Source: Apostichopus californicus (taxonomy: Eukaryota > Echinodermata > Holothuroidea > Aspidochirotida > Stichopodidae). Taken from it: a stretch of 51,425 nt of DNA. The stretch is taken from the NCBI GenBank assembly GCA_020650975.1, contig JAIPMN010000225.1, forward strand, positions 2,730 through 54,154. The letters are read 5' to 3'. Both the position numbers and the translations under genes were made by a program. Numbering within the stretch: the stretch's first letter is position 1; each line of letters begins with the position of its first letter. Shown here piece after piece: positions 51,240 to 51,425 of this stretch. A model generated the notes under the pieces. It was not told where the DNA came from and made no database searches. It was given only the letters and a program-made list of their open reading frames with translations.

Positions 51240-51425
51240 GTAGGGGGAGGGTTGAAGGGTATCAGGTTAGGGGTGGGTTAAAGAGTATCAGATTAGGAGT
51301 GGGGTGATTAAGAGTGTCAGGTTAGGGGTGGGTTAAAGAGTATCAGGTAAGGGGTGGGTTAAAGAGTATCAGGTAAGGGGTGGGTTAAAGAGTATCAGGT
51401 AAGGGGTGGGTTAAAGGGTATCAGG
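51231..51425. repeat. 26-bp tandem array of the exon 53 donor edge, running off the window
   Basis: GAGTATCAG|GTAAGG recurs every ~26 bp from 51234 to the end (at least 7 copies), with GGTGGGTTAAA as spacer. The first, authentic donor is GTAGGG; three later ones are GTAAGG. The 26-bp period is out of frame and the exon frame meets TAA soon after the authentic donor. Confidence 0.9.

Overview
The window is eukaryotic genomic DNA, AT-rich by eye, with GT-AG introns, tRNA-derived SINE-like repeats, MITEs and many minisatellites. One gene on the + strand fills it. Domain content (long runs of MAM domains with a few LDL-receptor class A repeats) and repeat content suggest a marine deuterostome invertebrate. 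An echinoderm, perhaps a sea cucumber, is my best guess, but only a guess. No prokaryotic gene, CRISPR array, rRNA or intact functional tRNA was found.

The gene is cut at both ends. I can place 53 consecutive exons (about 9.36 kb of coding sequence, roughly 3,120 residues) joined by 52 GT-AG introns, all phase-consistent and with no in-frame stop. They encode 18 tandem MAM domains (M1 to M18; M18 lacks its last segment). LDLa repeats follow M9, M10 and M11. I call the domain segments A (CDFE...DHT), B (GYYLYIE...FWYHMYG), C (LNVY...GDQGxxW) and D (VIEGxxGxxxGDIALDD...C). Every module starts after a phase-1 intron and almost all end on one, the signature of exon-shuffled extracellular modules. 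No signal peptide, transmembrane segment, start codon or stop codon of the gene lies in the window. The closest named relatives by architecture are the MAM/LDLa multidomain proteins (MALRD1-like), so the product is probably a secreted or cell-surface adhesion/binding protein.

Layout: M1-M2 (262-4313), M3 (4980-6422), M4 (7792-11525), M5 (12265-14233), M6 (14918-16240), M7 (17051-18986), M8 (19686-21810, divergent), M9+LDLa1 (22587-24518), M10+LDLa2 (24808-27391, divergent), M11+LDLa3 (27566-29050), M12 (29702-31507), M13 (32337-35183), M14 (35773-37106), M15 (37545-41268), M16 (42521-45113), M17 (46046-48693), M18 (49370-51239, incomplete).

The most unusual signal is in the introns. In at least six of them a tandem array has grown out of an exon edge: each unit repeats the end of the coding exon together with its splice site (78, about 131, 75, about 124, 57 and 26 bp units). 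This leaves rows of decoy acceptors or donors, some with a better consensus than the authentic site, and in one case in frame (57 bp = 19 codons). A decayed whole-exon copy and partial exon copies are also present. Other points are the loss of whole disulfide pairs in M8, M10 and LDLa1, several MITEs with recognisable target duplications lying close to splice sites, a perfect 26-bp intronic hairpin, and two copies of a hammerhead-ribozyme-like motif.
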